In this document: positions 10,801 through 19,968 of the stretch, piece by piece
Position numbering within the stretch: position 1 is the stretch's first letter
Layout of the letters: the number at the start of each line of letters is the position of its first letter
Origin: Pigoraptor chileana
Lineage: Eukaryota > Opisthokonta > Filasterea
DNA length: 20,879 nucleotides
Reading direction: 5' to 3'
Assembly: GCA_943704495.1 (NCBI GenBank)
Contig: CALSCR010001873.1
Span: 1-20,879, forward strand
Notes under the pieces: generated by a model
The model's input: the letters and a program-made list of their open reading frames with translations, nothing else
Told to the model about the DNA's origin: nothing
The model's database searches: none
Program-made: the position numbers and the translations under genes

Positions 10801-11684
10801 GCAAGATAGCTCCTGCATCGGGTGCGAGAAGCGGTATCTACCGACTGCACACATTCTCATCTCATATCAATGCCGCGTATGTTTCTAATTGTGTAATCCA
10901 GGCGTCGTCGTCAACGGCAACGTTGGATGCCTCAAGCGCATGGAATACACAGTCATCGGAGACAGTGGGTATTGCTTTGGCGCGCACTTTCTGTGTCCAT
11001 CTCTCTGCACTCTCTCGTCGTTTACGATGTGTTATGGTTGTTGTTGTGGGGCATATGCTCTGGCGTCGACCTATTTCCTTTTCTTTTCTAACCTGCCTGT
11101 TTGGACCACATGCAGGCGTGAACCTGGCCTCGCGCGTCGAGGGCCTCACCAAAAAGTACCATGTGTGCATCCTCATAAGCGAGTTTACCCTCGCGGAGAC
11201 CGGCGACACGTTCCTTGTGCGCGAGGTAGATCGCGTGCGCGTCGTCGGCAAGAAGAAGCCGATTGGCATTTACGAGTTGGTTTGCGAGCGCAGTGAATTG
11301 AGTACCGTTGGCGCCGCCGCCGCCGCAGAGATAGCCGCAATGTCGTCTGGCAATGTGGACGCGAGTGGGGCTTCGCTCGGTGTGTCGGGGGAGTCCGCCT
11401 CGACCTCCACCGACCTCGTAGTCCCCTCCAGCGAACGGCGGCTGTCTGAGATCGTTCCCGGGGGATTTGCGGACACAAACCGCAAGATCCAACTGCTCCC
11501 GCTGTATGTGAAGGGGTTGGATGCAATGCGCGGGCGCCGGTTTGCGGACGCCATGGCCCTGTTTGAGGAGGGCGTGCAAGGCGGCGATGGCGCCGCGGAG
11601 GTGATGCTGGAGCGGTGTCGGCGGCTGTCCGAGACTACCCTCGACGATGATTGGGACGGCGTGTGGAATGCAGACGCCAAGTAG
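4847..11684 (+). CDS. ARM-like/GAF/GAF/PAS class IIIb adenylate cyclase
   Basis: Twelve exons: 4847-5002, 5231-6886, 7165-7451, 7650-8088, 8254-8390, 8504-8676, 8799-8920, 9225-9739, 10012-10210, 10381-10567, 10902-10964, 11116-11684. All junctions keep phase; 1500 codons. Residues 53-168 look armadillo-like; about 170-545 are disordered. GAF1 spans about 605-780. GAF2 (about 795-965) ends in NKLNGGPFNFEDE, fitting the cyclic-nucleotide-binding NKFDE signature. PAS is about 975-1150, and LGRYMSPSLAQQVL leads into the cyclase. Metal aspartates sit in FGDIRGF and DKYIGD; DKYIGD supplies the purine-contact Lys and EYTVIGD a Thr in place of the usual Asp; VNLASR gives the transition-state Asn and Arg. 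The C-terminal helical repeat ends in DDWDGVW, typical of bacterial relatives. The enzyme should be cytosolic, making cAMP from ATP. No membrane segment is seen. Exon 1 rests on a weak donor (GTACTT); otherwise the ATG at 5225 starts the protein. Confidence 0.93.
6133..6171 (+). repeat. Coding Gly-Ser repeat in the cyclase
   Basis: Repeated GGCAGT-type codons encode an alternating Gly-Ser run inside the long disordered segment between the armadillo-like part and GAF1. It probably acts as a flexible linker and is a likely site of length variation. Confidence 0.85.
9087..9160. repeat. CA microsatellite in cyclase intron
   Basis: CA/CG/CATA repeats within intron 8921-9224 of the cyclase gene. 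The intron is phase 0 and interrupts the start of the PAS domain. Confidence 0.9.
10611..10712 (+). repeat. 21-base tandem minisatellite in cyclase intron
   Basis: Four full copies of exactly 21 bases start at 10611, 10632, 10653 and 10674, with core TTGTGTCGC, followed by a decayed fifth copy. They lie inside intron 10568-10901, whose removal is required to join NTG to VVVNGNVG in the catalytic domain. Confidence 0.85.
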
Positions 11685-11949
11685 TGATGAGGGAATTAGC
11701 GCTGCACCAGAGGAGATCGAAGGAATGACATCTGTCCCGCTTGCCTATCTCTTCATTCCCGCCGTCGATGCTCGAATGCCTTGGCACTTGCCGTATAACA
11801 AATGTTGCAAACACAGGCATGTGTGAATGCCTTACTCAGGGGCCGACATAGCAGTGTCGATGACCCTTGCGTTCCGGCGCCGCGCTAGGGATTGTTAATC
11901 TTTTGGTCGCCACCCTCATGAGTATGATTTCGGCCTGGGCCAGGCGTGG

Positions 11950-12003
11950 CTGTGTATGTGTGTGTGTGTATATGTGCGTGTGTGTGTGGCTGCGTGCGTG
12001 TGG
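11950..12003. repeat. GT microsatellite
   Basis: Imperfect GT repeat about 270 bases downstream of the cyclase stop codon. Confidence 0.8.
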
Positions 12004-12082
12004 CGTTGTCGCTTCATGTCGTCCTTCCTTTCGTTGTAAATTTCGAGCGGACAGTATTAATGCAGTATGATTGTGTTAAACG

Positions 12083-12120
12083 CTGAATTATGTGCACCTT
12101 TTTATGTTATTATAATTCAG
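12083..12120. repeat. Short inverted repeat, possible 3' UTR stem-loop
   Basis: Perfect 9-base arms, CTGAATTAT and ATAATTCAG, enclose a 20-base loop. It lies in the convergent spacer, and either neighbouring transcript could fold it. Arms this short can occur by chance in AT-rich DNA. Confidence 0.4.
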
Positions 12121-12829
12121 TCTATGGAAATCGTTGAAACACAGTGAGTTTCCACTTAAGAAGTCGCCGTAATTGCTAAATTAGCCAGCCTGCAACTGAA
12201 AATGAAATTGAGTTCCTGTATTGAGTGCCGAGTCTGACGGTATCTGTGACAACTTTGATAAAAATGATGTTTGCCGAATGCACTGCGTGCGCAGTGATAC
12301 GAGAGTCCTTCAGTATAATATTTTAAGACAAATTGCGCAGATAACACACCAAGTGGTGATGCTAGGTGTGAATTCGCTGCCGGTGAGATAATGCCAAGCG
12401 GCTACGAGTAAGTTTTCAGTATAGCCTAATATCAGCGCTACATTTCAAACTAAAGCGTTGTGGTCTGCTGGCGGCGGTTCTGAATTGGCACACTAAGAAG
12501 AACAGTATAAAACGGTACCACTCAGCGTGGCAGAAAATATTCAGACTGGACGAGTATGAAAAAACAGCAGCAAACTATTCACTGGCAGTGCTGGTGCGAA
12601 GAATGATGCACTTGCCATTGTTTGAAGTTAACTATGAGATTAACATTGCGCCATTTTAATGCAATCCATCCAGCTCACGGGTCAGTCGAGACAGTATTGA
12701 CTGAGCGGCTGTACTTAATCAGAGAAGGGATTTTAATATATGCGGCCCAACTGGACAGATTAAATTCCTGCTCAGGCGACGGCCAGTGCAAGCCGCCGTC
12801 GCCACTGCGCCTGTGGGTCGCCGTATGCA

Positions 12830-15800
12830 TTACAGCGATACCATGTACACGGCGCCTCCCATTCGCTCGCGGCTGTTGCTGAAGGATGCGCCGACTGCAA
12901 TGTCCCAATGCCCATTTCCGTCGAAATCGGCGACGGCGTACGCCCACGCAAACCGCGACTGCGCTTGGTAGGGACGAAACGACGCCGAGGACGCGTCCGC
13001 AGGGCAAGGACGGGAAAGCGTCGTCAGCGCGCAGTGTGACAGTGTTGGATTACCAGCGGCGATGTTCTCGTACACATAGAGAACGCCTTCGTCTCGACCA
13101 GAGCGGTCGATGCCGGCGGGGTCTTCCGTGCGAAACGGCGCAGATACCAGCAGTGCGTCTCCCTTTGCCACGCGGACTGCAGACATGCGCTCGCCAAAGC
13201 GCGCCCCGTGCCTATCGCCCTGAAGTGTGGCAAAGGGACTGAGGTCGGTGGTCTTGGACCCATTGACAGCGGCCAGAATGTCATCGAATGCATACACATT
13301 CACTTCACCCGACTGCACCCACGACGTTGCCCCAAAAAGGAGCTTCCCTGCAACATTCTTCCTCGGCGAAGAGACGGCCAAAACAAAGCGGCCGTCCGCG
13401 CCAAAGTTACCTGCCGCAAAATTGCTGCCAAATGTCTCAAATTCCTGAGTTCCGACAACAAACGCAACACGTGCGGGGACAAACGATGCTGACGTCGCAG
13501 CAGTGCATCCCGAAAAGTCATACACGTGAAGCCTGCCAATGCCCTGGATGTCGGCGTCGTCCATGCGGCAGTCCGCCTGGCGGCAGTCGCGGGCATAGGG
13601 CTCGCCAACCACCAGATGACGTCCTTTGCCGCTGTTGGTGACGGCGAGCGTGTTGTAGCCAAACCACCCATACGATGCAGTGCCGCTAATGACGTAATCG
13701 GTTGCGGCGCTGACGTTGAGGCGGGGACCGAGCAGAGACCGCCGCTGCTGGCTGGACGACAGTATCACCCAAACAGCGCCAGACTGGTGTCGGTCGTTGT
13801 AGTTTGCATACGGCGACGACACAATCAGATCGGCGTGGCCGTCGGAATCCAGATCACCCGACGTCAGACGGAAGCCAAAGTTGGACAGCGATGACAGCGA
13901 CCCATCGGGTCCCTCCGCTTCAATGATCATGTCCGGACTCGAGAACACGGGCGCCGACCCCTTCCGCCCGTAATACACATACAGCGCACCACGGTAGGAA
14001 AGCGTCTCCGAGAATGCAGAGGGTGCGCCGACCGCAAGGTCATCGATCCCGTCACCGTTGATGTCGCACGTGCAGAGAGACTCGCCAAAGCGGCCAAAGG
14101 GAATGAGCCCCTCAAGCGTCATCGTCTGTGGTCCCGACAGAGTGGCCTGTGCGATGCCCTCGGCGGCGGGCGAGACGGTCACGAGGACGCTGCCAGTGTG
14201 CGCGTCGCCCGGAGTGCCACTGCCGGGGCTGCCCACGGCCAGGTCCGGCGTGCCGTCGCCGTTAAAGTCACCTGCGGCGACACTGGCACCCAGCCGGGCG
14301 TAGTTTCCAAGCGGAGGTGCGTTCATTGGCGTCGGGGCGTCGGGAGTGTCTGCCGCAGCTTGCGCTTCCACGGGAGTCCTCTTTGAGGGCATGAGGCTGG
14401 AGAAGGCTTCCATGTCGACGGAGAGGCGGACACCCCGGAGGTGGGGCTCTGCGGTGACCAGACCCTCCGCCTTGCCCATGAACGGCGCTGCCATCGCAAA
14501 ACGCGTCTCATAGTGACGCCGTATCTCTTCGGCCTTGGCCGGTGCGCGTCCGGACATGGGTGGAAGACGGGCATTCGTCGCACTGCTGTTACCGCACCGG
14601 ACATAGAGCGGATTGTTGGGCAGGTCGCAGCCCTCCGTCCCGTGCTCCACAACTTCAATCACAGCGTCCCACACATTGGCCGTCCACTGCGCCATGTCGT
14701 CGACGCCGCCGAGGAAATACGACACAAAATTGTCCGCGAGGAACGGGGACCGGCGCTCCTCAAATCCCGCAAGCGCACCCTCGCTTGTGTCGAGGTAGAT
14801 GTTTGAAAGCGCCAGCTTTTCGCCGAATCGCCCCAGAAAGAGAAGGGACGTGCACTTGAGCAGCGTGCCAATGGTGACGTCAGTATTGTTGTCCATCTTG
14901 CGGTAGATGGGGACAAGGTCGTGCAGGGGAAGGTACCTGACGTGTTTTCAGAGACGTGTGTTTCATATAGAGACAGCCACACAACCACACACACATCCAA
15001 TTGACACAGGTACAACGAGGTTGAAAATACGAGTTAGTTGTCCTGAGGTCACAACTCACGACGATATGCATTGTGACCGCACAATGATGACAACATCGGA
15101 ACCATACATGTACTACCACAGCACAGCACTATCAAAAGGGCATCTGCATATATTCCTGTGAACAATAACTGGTTGATGTCCAACATTACTCTGCTAAATG
15201 AAACCACACCGGTGTATGCCCAAATAACACACACACACACCCACACCCACACATGCACAGAATACAGATGCAAATACCCACCAATGACCAACAGTCTGGT
15301 CATAGCCCATCTCCATATCGAAGTGGACGATGGCGTCATCCAGCCGATCTCCAACCTACATGCACCAAAGCACGTGCAGATAGCGTGCAGAGAACAGCAC
15401 AATTGCTTTATGTCAAATAATACACACACGGTGAAACTCTCTTAGCTGTCGTAATAGACATAGAAACAACACTTTGAAGAATATTCAAAGAACATAGAAA
15501 CAAATGGTATACACAATGAGATAAAGCCGGCGGAAAAGAAGGACAACCCGAGCCATTAAAAAGTCACACACCGCCTGCGCCCTTCCAAGTCCGTCGCCGT
15601 GGAAGTTTGTGCCACCCATCGACGTTAACAGGCCTTGATCGATGCCGAGCGAGTGCCAGCTTATATCCGCCACCTTCATGCATCGCACAATACATGCACA
15701 CGCATACACACACACACGCATAAACGTATATGCACATGACACGAACACACGCACATGCACAAACGGACGCACAAATTAGGTTGAACAGGGTCAGCAAAGT

Positions 15801-16659
15801 GAAGTTGATCGAAAATAAAGTACACTATCGACAGAGAATTCGGCGCTGTATTGTTGTCGTGGCATGCATAACTCGTGTTGCAGAGCGGAAACACACAAAT
15901 TAACAATCGAGTGTACAGAACTTGAGTACGAGTCGATTTGCATCCAAATACGAATGCACCAGCATGCACAGGTATGTATCGACGCACATATGTATAAGCC
16001 ACGCTTGCATGAACAGACACTAGCACAGCACATGCACACCCACAAACACTAATGCACGTCACACGTAACACATAAACGTGCAAGAACAACATATGGCGAC
16101 ACACACGTCCCATACACAAACAGACTGTACCTGGTGGGAGACGAGGCCAAGCAGAAAGACAACAAGCTTTTCGGTGGCTTCATCCCACGGCTGCGGATAT
16201 GTCTCGTGGACGTACTCTGCGGCCGCCTTCAAGAAGGGCGTCCAGTGCGTATTCTCGGCGTCATTGCCGTTTGCACCGCATGGCGCAAACATTGCGTCGG
16301 GAAAGGGATTGCCTGCCTGCGCAAGCATACAGCCGTCCATATAATACACACGATGCACAAGGTTACAAAAGCACGCAGCACATAGAAATGTAAACAAGAC
16401 ACGCCTCGCCATATGAACATTAACCGCTAAACTATTTCATTCAAGCCCGAGAGGATAATAAGCCCAAGCGGCGACACACCTGGAACGCATCCTGGTGCTT
16501 TTTTAGCAGTGCGTAATAGTTGGGATGCGTCTGCGAGCCGAAATACTCGATCGCCCTGTGCCCCACTTCAATGTGCGTACTAATACCACACCCGTGCGTC
16601 AACGCGGCGACGGAGAGAATGAGCAGCGTTGCAACGCGAGGGAACGTATGAAGCGCCAT
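12830..16659 (-). CDS. GPLD1: Glycosylphosphatidylinositol-specific phospholipase D
   Basis: Exons on the minus strand are 16659-16480, 16316-16131, 15673-15572, 15355-15282 and 14936-12830, all in phase, giving 882 residues (human GPLD1 is 840). A 23-residue signal peptide precedes CGISTHIEVGHRA, as in the human precursor. The N-terminal zinc-dependent phospholipase domain shows ENTHWTPF, SHQVADISWHSLG, NFHGD and YFLGGVDDMA. The human catalytic His29, His125 and His133 correspond to His29, His121 and His129. The position aligned with human His158 reads Gln155. The last exon carries about seven FG-GAP blades of a beta-propeller with calcium loops such as GDFNGDGTPD and CDINGDGIDD. The enzyme is secreted and cleaves the inositol-phosphate bond of GPI anchors, releasing proteins from membranes. 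The start at 16659 was preferred over an upstream ATG at 16692 because it gives a clean signal peptide. Confidence 0.95.
15227..15258. repeat. CA microsatellite in GPI-PLD intron
   Basis: CA repeat in intron 15281-14937 of the minus-strand GPI-PLD gene, starting about 25 bases from the donor site. Confidence 0.8.
15688..15772. repeat. CA-rich tract in GPI-PLD intron
   Basis: Imperfect CA/CGCATA repeat in intron 16130-15674, close to its acceptor end. In the transcript it is a GU-rich stretch where the pyrimidine tract would usually lie. Confidence 0.75.
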
Positions 16660-16880
16660 TCTCCCTAACCACACTCCCACCACCACTACCACAACATCAA
16701 AAACAGCAGCGACAACAAAGGGTTCTGGAAATATCTGTCCCTGAAAGAACCCACTCTATATGCACGCAGCAATCCGTGCCTGGTATGTATGGGGCACCGA
16801 GTAATGGCCGTTGTAATTGACTTCGGCAGTTGTGGCTGAAATGTCCGGCCGCACTCTGTGTGTCAGGGGCGCTCTGGTGT

Positions 16881-16890
16881 GTGATTGGCT
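16881..16890 (-). promoter_or_regulatory. CCAAT box upstream of GPI-PLD
   Basis: The minus strand reads AGCCAATCAC, the classical NF-Y type CCAAT context, about 222 bases upstream of the GPI-PLD start codon and in the same orientation. Confidence 0.4.
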
Positions 16891-16986
16891 GTTGGGGTGC
16901 GTCCCGTGACTTCCAGCCGGGGTGTTTGCCAAGTGCCCCCACCGGACATTAGACTACATATTAGACTACAAAAACAAACATATAAT

Positions 16987-17141
16987 GTACACATTCACAA
17001 GCAATGGCAAAGTGCCCCTATTGTGCATTCATTGTGCATATTCGCATGCAGTGGCAAAGTGCCCCAGGACGACAAGCACAAAAAACATAATATATTGTAT
17101 ATTAAATTTGTACACATTCACATGCAATGGCCAAAGCCAAG
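16987..17141 (+). repeat. Three degenerate 32-base repeats
   Basis: Copies at 16987-17018, 17034-17065 and 17110-17141. The first two agree at 27 of 32 bases. The third matches the first almost exactly over its first 22 bases and then diverges. Core: CATTCACAAGCAATGGCAAA. Two of the three end in AAGTGCCCC. They lie 330-480 bases upstream of the GPI-PLD start codon. Confidence 0.7.
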
Positions 17142-17461
17142 TCAGCGACTTCCTAAAACAAAACAAAACGTATGGACTGTTTTCCACAACAACGTTTCAC
17201 ATAGTGTTCAAATGTGGTTTGTATTGGCAGTGTTGGCATCCAGGCCTAACGCCGCAACACAAGACACACACAAAGCAATGCAATGTCACTGCCGCGCTGG
17301 AGTCCGTTACAAACAGACGCATCCACGCAGCAAGTGCAAGCAAAATAGACAGTTGGAAAAAGAGTAGAGAATAAACGACACAAGAGTGCAACATGAGGCA
17401 TAGCAGACGACGCACGCATAGATACCGCAGTGTGTGACAGACAATAGACAGAAACGCATCC

Positions 17462-18803
17462 TTAAACATAGAGGCACTCGGCAGAGTTGATCAGCCGCGT
17501 CATGATCGACTCGGACCAGTAGTTTGACGGGCGCTTTCCGAGTGACCCACCAGACGACAAGTAGTCATCCACCGACGACGCCGCGCCAGACCCCGCCTTG
17601 AGGTCACGTGCAGCAGCGCTCTCGGCGTCCATGCTCACAGGGAGCACCGCAGCCTCAATCGTGTGGTTGTGGAACGGCGAATAGAGGCGCGACGTAAGAA
17701 AGCTCACTACAAAGACAATCACAATGCCCATCAGCGCATCCACGCCGTAGTGGTGGTTCGAGTACATTGCCGCCCACGAAATCCAAATCACGTGTCCAAT
17801 GGCGAAGCGCGTGCTGACCCACGGGCGGCTCACAAGCACGACGACCGGCCACGCCACATGCAGCGACGGAAACGCACCAAACTTGTGCGGTGCGTGCGCG
17901 TATATGTTGTGGAACAGAGGAAAGCCCATCATGCGGTCCACGCGGATAAAGCCGGCCTCCGGAGGACCAACGTCAATGAGATTGCCCTCGGCATCAAACT
18001 TGGCAGTGTCCGCAAACCACGGCGGCGCCGTCGGAAAAAAGAACTGGAAGAGCACCGTCGAGAAATTGACCCACCCGGCGAGCCAAAGAAACGGGAAAAT
18101 GTCGCGGCGGCGGCGGGGCGTCACATAGAGGTAGACGACAAACAGCACGGGGAGGGGAAAGTGGAGCAGGTATGGAAATGCGGCGAGCACATCCAACAGC
18201 GGATTTGCATACGACGCGAGGATGCGGTGAGGCTGGCAGCGGAAGACAAGCTCCTCCAGCCAGGGAAGGAATGTGACGCTCGGGGGGATCAGCGTGACCA
18301 TGCCAGTGGCGGCGCGCAGTATGTTGTAGTTCTTGAACAGCAGAAGATAGCAAATAAAGGGAACCGCAGCAAGAAAGATCTTGCGCCACGGCACCACAGA
18401 GAACCGCTCAAAGTATTCATCCTGCCACGCAAAAGAACACAGCACAATCCAGTTTGAAAACATGTTGGTGAGATTCACAGTATAGACGCCAGCGTAGTTT
18501 GTATTTGAACCAGAAAATAGTATTTTCGTAACAACGACGAAAATGAGGACTGAAAAAAAACCAACCTTCTGGTTCTCAAAGTACAGCAGGACGGCATCCC
18601 GCAGGGCACTCGTAAAGCGATTCCACGTAATGACCACCTAGAAAAACACGAAAGTAGAGACAGATTTAGTTGATTTCCCTGCATTTCAAATGGAAGACAC
18701 ACACCCTCAGAAAATGCTTCTTTCACAAGCCCACCTTCCACTTTTGCTTGTAATGCTTCAACTGGAGATCGGGGTCTTCGTGCTGGATAGTTATGCAGTC
18801 CAT
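17462..18803 (-). CDS. AUR1: Aur1-type inositol phosphorylceramide synthase (PAP2 superfamily)
   Basis: Two exons on the minus strand, 18803-18735 and 18637-17462, joined in phase 0, give 414 residues (yeast Aur1 is 401). The protein is a multi-pass membrane enzyme. Landmarks in order are FPTAPPWF (224-231), PPEAGFIRVDRMMGFP, FGAFPSLHVA with catalytic His283, and MYSNHHYGVDALMG with His319 and Asp323. They match yeast Aur1 TPPWY, GLARIDKIFG, GAFPSLH and HHYFVD. Aur1 transfers phosphoinositol from phosphatidylinositol to ceramide in the Golgi lumen, releasing diacylglycerol. The first exon was found from the donor GTGGGC at 18734 and the acceptor CTAG at 18638. Without it the second exon starts at GTG and has no ATG. 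A related PAP2 sphingolipid synthase with another head group is the main alternative. Confidence 0.85.
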
Positions 18804-19054
18804 GATTGTGTATGCACCGCAGGTTTTACAACCATGAAACAAAAAAGTAATGCCCAGTGTTGTACAGGTTCCGAACCCGCAAATCTACCAGCGATTGCTG
18901 TTAAAGATGCAAATGACAAACGGAGGGACTTTTAAGTAGTGGCTGTCGTCACGAATGGAACGTGTTCGGCGTCCTCGAGAGGAACAATGAACAATTCGAA
19001 TGGGCGAGTGGAGAGAAAGAATGCAGGAAGGAGAGAGTACGACAACCGCGAACA

Positions 19055-19121
19055 GTGTGTGTGCATCTGTGTGTGTGTGCGTGTGGTGTGTGTGTGTGCA
19101 GTATGCATGTGTTGTTGTGTC
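19055..19121. repeat. GT microsatellite
   Basis: Imperfect GT repeat about 250-320 bases upstream of the Aur1-like start codon. Confidence 0.85.
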
Positions 19122-19673
19122 GGAGGTTGTGGTCACTCTGTCTCATTAGCGATACCCAGCGGTATTCCATACAATTCCCATACAATCGGCCCTTTATTTC
19201 GCATCATTTTTTTGAATATGAAATTTGATTCAATCAGCACTCGACTGAAAAGAGAATGGGAATTCTCTGAATAATTCGCGCACGTCGCAAAGTATGCATT
19301 GACTATCGAGCGAGTCTTTATTTATTTTCATTTTTTGAACCCTAATTGGACAATTACTGATCCAATTACAATCCAATGCTACTTAATTCCATCCATCCCT
19401 CTCAACACAAATCCACCGCATTAGCACAAGCCCATTAATACGCAGAGATGTGTATCGAATTCCCAATACGCGGGCGTGAGTACCGCGGCGGCCATAGTGA
19501 CTGGGACCACGTGCACATTGCGCCTAACCCCCACCCTGCCCTCCAAGTGGCTGAAGTGTCCATGTCGGGATCTCTGCACGCCCATTGGTCGCTGGGAACG
19601 CCAGCCGTCCAATCAGCACATGCGTCCTCACACCTAAAATATGCCGACACTCTGGCTAACGCCCGCTGGCGCA

Positions 19674-19737
19674 TGTACAATTGTCAAGGGGACTAACAAG
19701 TATAACAAGTATTGTTAGTCCCCTTGACAATTGTACA
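19674..19737. repeat. Perfect 26-base inverted repeat with 12-base loop
   Basis: The left arm, 19674-19699, starts TGTACAATTGTCAAGGGG. The right arm, 19712-19737, is its exact reverse complement. The 12-base loop is GTATAACAAGTA. The structure ends about 230 bases downstream of the GNAT stop codon. It could be a fold-back element (the remains of a small DNA transposon), a 3' end stem or a hairpin RNA source. No transposase or target-site duplication is obvious next to it. Confidence 0.9.
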
Positions 19738-19968
19738 CGATTTTTGATGCACTAATCCGGACTGAACTGCCTAAACCAGACTTAGGTAATATCCATCACC
19801 ATTCCTCATGTTTTGCACCTAGCCACACCTTAAGAGTCTGGCGCACAACAACGGCCAGCCCAGCCATACAAAGTGAGGCGCTACATCAAGCATGTTAATG
19901 AAATTAATGACACTGCCCGTCGGGTTTTTAATGTGTTACTGACGGTCATCATGAGCAGAATGACCTCA

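Larger units (their letters stand above)
11685..12829. other. Convergent intergenic spacer, partly AT-rich
   Basis: This stretch lies between the 3' ends of the cyclase (plus) and GPI-PLD (minus) genes and should hold both 3' untranslated regions. Base composition turns AT-rich from about 12040 to 12770. It holds a GT tract (11950-12003), a 9-base inverted repeat (12083-12120) and a stop-free plus-strand frame at 12387-12656 that lacks an early ATG. I found no canonical AATAAA polyadenylation signal on the expected strands close to either stop codon. Confidence 0.6.
16660..17461. promoter_or_regulatory. Upstream region of the GPI-PLD gene and 3' flank of the Aur1-like gene
   Basis: Both flanking genes lie on the minus strand, so this interval should hold the GPI-PLD promoter and the 3' untranslated region of the upstream gene. 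Visible parts are a CCAAT box, a 9-base inverted repeat (AATGTCCGG near 16839 and CCGGACATT near 16942), a 12-base tandem duplication at 16948-16971, three AAGTGCCC words and three degenerate 32-base repeats. No open frame here resembles a known protein. Confidence 0.5.
18804..19968. other. Intergenic spacer with microsatellite, AT-rich block and large hairpin
   Basis: This interval lies upstream of the Aur1-like gene and downstream of the GNAT gene, both on the minus strand. It contains a GT microsatellite (19055-19121), an AT-rich block (about 19190-19440), a pair of oppositely oriented CCAAT words (ATTGG at 19584-19588, CCAAT at 19609-19613) and the perfect inverted repeat at 19674-19737. 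An 82-codon plus-strand frame at 19448-19696 runs into the hairpin and resembles nothing I know. Confidence 0.55.

Noticed and set aside
13526-14896. Several long plus-strand frames opposite GPI-PLD
   Set aside because: They are antisense shadows of the FG-GAP coding exon; the minus strand encodes clear repeats.
16987-17141. Spaced repeats considered as a CRISPR array
   Set aside because: There are only three degenerate copies with unequal spacing, in a spliced eukaryotic genome with no cas genes.
17663-18457. 264-codon plus-strand frame
   Set aside because: It is the antisense shadow of the Aur1-like exon, with Arg/His-rich composition and no family resemblance.
18560-18580. A donor-acceptor pair 18 bases apart in the Aur1-like gene (GTTGG to TTTCAG)
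   Set aside because: It is too short for a spliceosomal intron, and the frame reads through with sensible sequence.
18866-18882. GGTTCCGAACCC resembling a tRNA T-arm
   Set aside because: No A-box, acceptor stem or cloverleaf can be built around it.
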